Both the position numbers and the translations under genes were made by a program. 64,000 nucleotides of DNA from Odontesthes bonariensis (taxonomy: Eukaryota; Chordata; Actinopteri; Atheriniformes; Atherinopsidae). Shown piece after piece: positions 63,601-64,000 of this stretch (position 1 is the stretch's first letter; each line of letters opens with the position of its first letter). The DNA lies in contig NC_134509.1 in the NCBI RefSeq assembly GCF_027942865.1, forward strand, positions 11,620,017 through 11,684,016, given 5' to 3'. Under the pieces are notes generated by a model, which made no database searches, was not told the origin of the DNA, and worked only from the letters and a program-made list of their open reading frames with translations.

Positions 63601-64000
63601 GTCACAATATCGCCGAGGTCTTTTCTTTGTCCTTGCAGAGTCCATTTTTGTGTCAAAACAGTGCAAATTGCCAGCTGTGGTCAGACAACATTAAATAGCA
63701 AAAGGACGGGAGGTTGTCTCGCGAGTATTCCGTGTAATGACGTATACGCATATGATTGGTGGAGCTTAACGGCTCGCATAAGCTCTCGTTCAATCACGTA
63801 TGAGAAACATTGTGTTGTGCAGTGTAAACAAAAAGTTTAAGGAGCATCTGGCAGCAGAAAGGCAGACAGAAATCGCTGAGGTCCCGTACTGTGAAAACTG
63901 CCCTGGTTTGCGGAATACAATGGCTGGAAGACGACTTGCTTTCAACTCCCCAGCAACTCTCTGCGGGTCTACAGGTTTGTGTGTTTTTTTTTTCTACTTG
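63601..64000. other. Window edge, unassigned
   Basis: An ATG at about 63920 opens MAGRRLAFNSPATLCGSTG and meets a possible GTTTGT donor near 63975. This may be a first exon of a gene or of a transposon cut by the window edge. No identification is possible. Confidence 0.3.

Overview
This is a window of teleost fish nuclear DNA, probably from a percomorph (inference). The evidence is intron-bearing vertebrate genes, GT-AG splicing, strong A+T bias outside exons, and many fish-type interspersed repeats. Three vertebrate genes are recognisable, all on the minus strand: slc9b2 (Na+/H+ antiporter NHA2, 12 coding exons, 579 aa, complete), bdh2 (type 2 hydroxybutyrate dehydrogenase, 9 coding exons, 245 aa, complete) and the last two coding exons of a tachykinin receptor, most like tacr3. 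As recalled, human 4q24 has the order SLC9B2-BDH2-CENPE-TACR3 with the same relative orientation. This window is therefore a conserved synteny block, but nothing like CENPE is visible between bdh2 and the receptor.

Layout. 1-2.4 kb: 3' flank of slc9b2, with a SINE-type tail ending 12 bases from the stop codon. 2.4-8.1 kb: slc9b2 coding exons. 8.1-11.5 kb: its probable first intron, with an 843-bp hAT-type element and an L2-type LINE end. 12.1-16.7 kb: bdh2 coding exons. About 17.85-17.95 kb: probable bdh2 first exon and promoter. 18-55.7 kb: a gene desert of about 38 kb made of repeats. 55.7-60.0 kb: tacr3 exons 5 and 4, with a hAT-type element in the intron between them. 60-64 kb: upstream tacr3 intron, filled with a LINE and other repeats; earlier tacr3 exons lie beyond the window.

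The desert is a well-preserved record of transposition, and many insertions can be proved from target-site duplications (TSDs). These include hAT-type elements with perfect 8-bp TSDs, a PIF/Harbinger element with a 3-bp CAG TSD, TG...CA LTR-like elements with 5-bp TSDs, TTAA-flanked piggyBac-like elements in two copies, tRNA-like SINEs with 9-13 bp TSDs, Tc1 remnants, and several non-LTR retrotransposons (L2-like, RTE-like, Rex1-like). Several are nested up to three deep.

The three host genes do not form an operon or pathway: one is a membrane ion exchanger, one a cytosolic dehydrogenase and one a neuropeptide GPCR. I saw no new biochemical system. The most interesting content is the nested insertions, near-complete transposase copies, palindromic elements and a few gene-structure details. 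Family names for repeats come from recalled consensus features and were not searched.
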